A DNA stretch of 47,735 bases, taken from an uncultured Phocaeicola sp. (GTDB lineage Bacteria > Bacteroidota > Bacteroidia > Bacteroidales > Bacteroidaceae). Shown here piece after piece: positions 47,463 through 47,735 of this stretch. Below the pieces are notes generated by a model that searched no databases, was not told where the DNA came from, and saw nothing but the letters and a program-made list of their open reading frames with translations. Location: positions 1 to 47,735 of the forward strand of contig CALUIZ010000024.1 in the NCBI GenBank assembly GCA_944320815.1, given 5' to 3'. Position numbers and translations under genes: made by a program. Positions within the stretch are counted from its first letter, which is position 1. The number at the start of each line of letters is the position of its first letter.

Positions 47463-47735
47463 ATACTCATCCTTTTTATTTTCATACAAAATCATGACAA
47501 AAAAACATCCCGTTGCTCCAGTCCGAACAGCGGGTTGTTTTCTGCCCAACAGCCCGTTATTTTTCACGTGCCGGAAAATGCAATTCCCCGACACACGTTT
47601 TTTGTAAGACAATACGAATGAGAAAGAAAATTTACGCGAAGATATATCCGTTTTTTCACAAAAAATTCGATACACAAATAGGAATCTGTTAGAAACAAGC
47701 TATTTATAAGCTTTTCTCAAAGAGTGAGGTAATGA
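47463..47735. other. Upstream region of the GH28-like gene, no gene seen
   Basis: About 270 bases without a supportable gene. It contains a terminator-like hairpin at 47505-47538 and a third complementary segment AACAGCCCGTT at 47548-47558. No exact TAnnTTTG box was found on the minus strand; TGATTTTG at 47494-47487 is the closest. Confidence 0.5.
47505..47538 (-). terminator. Terminator-like hairpin upstream of the GH28-like gene
   Basis: On the minus strand ACAACCCGCTG pairs with CAACGGGATGT at 9 of 11 positions and is followed by a run of T. It lies 42 bases before the GH28-like start, either ending an upstream unit outside the window or acting as a leader attenuator. Confidence 0.6.

Overview
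The window reads as a chromosomal segment of a Bacteroidales gut-type bacterium, most likely Bacteroides or Phocaeicola. Supporting signs are a SusC/SusD polysaccharide utilisation locus (PUL) with a hybrid two-component regulator, repeated promoters of the Bacteroides type (a TAnnTTTG box, sometimes with TTTG 19-20 bases upstream), the thiamine gene order thiS-thiE-thiG-thiC-thiH-thiF-thiE2 behind a TPP riboswitch, a short Hc1-type histone H1 protein, and Bacteroidetes-specific families (DUF4080 radical SAM, DUF5723, DUF6565). No tRNA, rRNA or CRISPR array was seen.

Layout. 1-338: 5' end of a transposase on the minus strand, cut by the window edge. 541-3654: a dynamin-like GTPase and a membrane protein that looks DUF697/YcjF-like, followed by about 540 bases with almost no coding content. 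4156-11012: the thiamine operon. It is peppered with repeats: an inverted repeat between thiE and thiG, a REP-associated tyrosine transposase (RAYT) gene between thiC and thiH that carries two REP-like hairpins inside its own reading frame, and a TTCTTCA-type repeat before thiF. 11104-21892: housekeeping genes (prs, a B12-binding radical SAM gene, a histone H1-like gene, tilS, a feoA-feoB fusion with its small Cys-rich partner, a long purF, an AAA ATPase). 21935-26581: pyruvate:ferredoxin oxidoreductase, a small lipoprotein and a YfcE-type phosphodiesterase. 26700-31112 (minus): a DUF5723 outer-membrane protein and a TPR histidine kinase/LytTR regulator pair, with a 21-bp-spaced direct repeat between regulator and DUF5723 gene that may be the regulator's operator. 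31365-47462 (minus): a PUL.

The PUL has two units. The first is a GH28-like beta-helix enzyme followed by a hybrid two-component system. The second is an ECF sigma factor, SusC, SusD, two IPT/TIG lipoproteins with 2 and 5 TIG repeats, and an alginate-lyase-family lipoprotein, closed by a strong terminator. A GH28-like enzyme with an alginate-lyase-fold enzyme suggests a uronic-acid-containing glycan, but the substrate is not readable from sequence. The sigma factor has no visible anti-sigma partner, and the SusC has no STN signalling domain.

The most unusual items are the REP pair embedded in frame in the RAYT gene, the dynamin/membrane-protein pair, the candidate LytTR operator, the double regulation of the PUL, a recurring hairpin in three PUL gaps, and a ThiF that lacks the usual zinc cysteines.
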